This document shows, piece after piece, positions 4,553 through 6,515 of a stretch of DNA of 6,515 bases (the first letter of the stretch is position 1; each line of letters opens with the position of its first letter). The stretch comes from JBIQLO01 sp044464175 (GTDB lineage: Bacteria > Planctomycetota > Phycisphaerae > Tepidisphaerales > Tepidisphaeraceae): NCBI GenBank assembly GCA_044464175.1, contig JBIQLO010000214.1, positions 1 to 6,515 of the forward strand. Direction: 5' to 3'. Under the pieces are notes generated by a model that worked only from the letters and a program-made list of their open reading frames with translations, was not told where the DNA came from and searched no databases. The translations under genes were made by a program, and so were the position numbers.

Positions 4553-6515
4553 TCAGACGCCCACGCTCTCCTCGATCCGATCCGGTCGGCCGTCGCCGTT
4601 CTCGCCCGAACCGGCCATGCGCTCGCGGCGTTCCTCCTCGGTCTCGCGGACCGGGATGCCGCCGTGGGCCATGCGCGTGGAGTGGAAGAAGGTGGTGCGA
4701 TCCAGCACCTTCTCCTGGAACAGCTCCATGTAGAGGTAAAGGGCCGGGACGATGTAGAGCGTGATGAACTGCGACACCAGCAGCCCGCCGACGATCACCA
4801 GCCCCAGCGGAAGCCGGCTCTTGCCGTCGGCTCCGTACCCCAGGGCGATGGGCAAAATGCCCATGACGGCCGCCAGGGTCGTCATGATGATGGGGCGGAA
4901 GCGGTCCATGCTCGCCTCGTGGATCGCCTGCTCAGCGCTCATTCCCTCGCCGATGCGCTGCAGGGCGAAGTCCACGATCATGATCCCGTTCTTCTTGACG
5001 ATGCCCATGAGCATGAACATGCCCACGAAGGCGTAGAGTGAGGCCTCCTGCCCGAAAATCCACAGCGTCAGCAATCCGCCCACCAGCGCCACCGGCAATG
5101 CCGAGAGCACCGTCAGCGGATGGACGTAGCTTTCGTACAGGATGCCCAGGATGACGTACATCACGAAGACCGCCAGCGCCATCAGGATCAGGAGCTGATA
5201 GACCGTGTCCTGGAACGTCAGGGCCTCGCCCTGGAAGCCGGCGCGGATGCTGGTCGGGACGATGTCCTTGGCGGCGTTCTCGATGAACTGCGTGGCGTCG
5301 CCAATGTTCGCGCCCGGCTTGAGGTTGAAGAAGATGGTCACGCTGGTGAACTGGTTGATGTGGTTCACCGTCTGCGGCCCCAGCGTCTGGCTCCATTTGG
5401 CCACCGCGCTCAGCGGCACCAGGCGCTGCCCGTCATCCGAGCGCACATAGAGCAGCGACAGGTCGCGCGGCTGGGCGCGGGCCGTGTCTTTCACCTCCAT
5501 GATGACCTGGTACTGGTCGGTCGCCTTCTTGATGAGGTAGACGTAGTTCTGCGAGTAGGCGTTGCGCAGGAGCGTCTCGATCTGTGAGGCCGAGACGCCG
5601 TAGAGCGACGCCTGGTCGCGCAGAATGTCGATCGTCAACTGCGGCGTGTGGTTATAGAGGTCCGAGGAGACCGTGGCGAACCCTTTGTACTCGCGCAGCT
5701 TTTCCATCAGCTTTTGCGCGGATTCGTACACCTGCTGCGGGTTGATCCCCGAGAGGCTGTAGGCGAACTGCCCCTGGTTCTGGCTGGTCACGCCGGTGCT
5801 GATCTGCAGCACGGGGTTGGGCTGCAGGAACGCCATCACGCCGGGAATGCTCCCGCCGATGCCGCCCATCAGCTGCCCCGCCACCTGCTCGATGGGGGCG
5901 CGCTCGCTCGGATCCTTCAAAAACGCCAGCAGGAAACCCTGGTTGGAGGCGAAGAAGCCCGAACCGCCCGTCATGGTGAAGGTCATGTTCACCGCCGGGT
6001 TGGAATGCAGCACCGCCTCGGCGCGGCTCTGGTATTCGTGCATCTGATCCGGCGAGGTGCCTTCCTGGGCGATCATGACGCCCCGGACGAAGCTGCTGTC
6101 GCCGACCGGCAAAAACGCCTTGGGCAGCTTGTACAGCAGCCAGAACGTCCCCACCAGGCAGACGACCCAGGTGATGGCCGAAATCCACCGATGCCGCAGG
6201 AAAAACCAGAGCGACCGTCCATAGACCTTGAGCACCTGGTGCTCGGTCCCGCCGATGACCCGCTCGATCCAGTTCTGCTTCATGTGCTTGCCGCGTTCCT
6301 TGAGGATGCGGGCGCACATCAGGGGCGTGAGCGTCAGCGACACGATGCCCGAGCAGATGATCGACACCACAATCGTGACGGCGAACTCGCGGAAAATCCG
6401 ACCCACCAGCCCCGGCATGAACACCAGCGGTAAAAAGACCACCGACAGCGACACCGTCATGGACAAAATCGTGAAGCTGATCTCCTTGGCCCCGTTGATG
6501 GCCGCCTGGATCGGC
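4553..6515 (-). CDS. RND-family multidrug efflux pump inner-membrane subunit, 3' part (5' end beyond window)
   Basis: The last 653 residues of an RND (HAE1) transporter are present. The frame is open to the right edge, so the TTG at 6466 is internal and not a start. The first visible residues correspond to roughly residue 430 of AcrB, so the paired Asp of TM4 lies just outside. Fragment features in order: two helices (about 14-36 and 44-70, with FREFAVT and LTPLMCA), a helix at about 109-129, the second periplasmic porter/docking loop (about 130-437), and the last five helices (about 438-597). VKKNGIMIVDFA (about 506-517) holds the TM10 Lys that matches AcrB Lys940; its KKNGIM form resembles MdtB/MdtC. 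Such pumps use proton influx to export drugs or bile-like compounds with a periplasmic adaptor and an outer-membrane channel. The cytoplasmic tail is long, charged and Glu/Arg-rich. Partner genes would lie upstream, to the right of the window. Substrate is unknown. Confidence 0.95.
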   Translation of the reverse strand, partial: PIQAAINGAKEISFTILSMTVSLSVVFLPLVFMPGLVGRIFREFAVTIVVSIICSGIVSLTLTPLMCARILKERGKHMKQNWIERVIGGTEHQVLKVYGRSLWFFLRHRWISAITWVVCLVGTFWLLYKLPKAFLPVGDSSFVRGVMIAQEGTSPDQMHEYQSRAEAVLHSNPAVNMTFTMTGGSGFFASNQGFLLAFLKDPSERAPIEQVAGQLMGGIGGSIPGVMAFLQPNPVLQISTGVTSQNQGQFAYSLSGINPQQVYESAQKLMEKLREYKGFATVSSDLYNHTPQLTIDILRDQASLYGVSASQIETLLRNAYSQNYVYLIKKATDQYQVIMEVKDTARAQPRDLSLLYVRSDDGQRLVPLSAVAKWSQTLGPQTVNHINQFTSVTIFFNLKPGANIGDATQFIENAAKDIVPTSIRAGFQGEALTFQDTVYQLLILMALAVFVMYVILGILYESYVHPLTVLSALPVALVGGLLTLWIFGQEASLYAFVGMFMLMGIVKKNGIMIVDFALQRIGEGMSAEQAIHEASMDRFRPIIMTTLAAVMGILPIALGYGADGKSRLPLGLVIVGGLLVSQFITLYIVPALYLYMELFQEKVLDRTTFFHSTRMAHGGIPVRETEEERRERMAGSGENGDGRPDRIEESVGV

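Noticed and set aside
5648..6433. A 261-codon plus-strand open frame within the RND gene
   Set aside because: It is antisense to the conserved RND porter and membrane segments, and its His/Asp/Arg-rich translation shows no motif.
1..6515. A defence island, CRISPR array, mobile element or biosynthetic cluster
   Set aside because: No repeat-spacer pattern, transposase, integrase, nuclease or synthase is visible. The four genes belong to well-known families with no evident common pathway.

Overview
The window is GC-rich (strong G/C bias at third codon positions) and holds three complete genes plus the 3' part of a fourth. It comes from a bacterium. The RND-type efflux pump implies a Gram-negative envelope with an outer membrane. 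The intergenic repeat style, the weak Shine-Dalgarno signals and the heparinase II/III-type protein would fit a PVC-like or similar environmental lineage, but this placement is inference and the sequence alone does not settle it.

Layout, left to right. Positions 1-195 are a non-coding leader with a diverged 18-bp direct repeat, a small A/T-flanked hairpin and a weak promoter-like site. Positions 196-1686 (+) encode a five-domain S1 RNA-binding protein, most likely a short ribosomal protein S1. Positions 1687-1833 hold a GC-rich hairpin just after the S1 stop, a promoter-like TTGACG element and a leader hairpin ahead of a good Shine-Dalgarno. Positions 1834-2313 (+) encode a bacterioferritin-like diiron protein with all six expected metal ligands but not the haem-ligating Met. 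Positions 2329 to about 4335 (-) encode a heparinase II/III-type polysaccharide lyase-like protein that converges on the ferritin gene with a 15-nt gap. The gap at about 4336-4552 holds three copies of a short repeat, two of them facing each other as a long hairpin just after the stop of the next gene. Positions 4553-6515 (-) are the C-terminal 653 residues of an RND (HAE1/MdtB-MdtC-like) inner-membrane efflux pump whose 5' end lies beyond the right edge.

The genes do not form an obvious pathway. They are a translation gene, an iron or oxidative-stress gene, a carbohydrate-degradation gene and an efflux gene, apparently in three or four transcription units. I see no CRISPR array, transposase, phage gene, toxin-antitoxin pair, tRNA or rRNA, and no evidence of an undescribed multi-gene system. 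The most interesting part is the non-coding DNA, above all the repeat family at 4369-4529.
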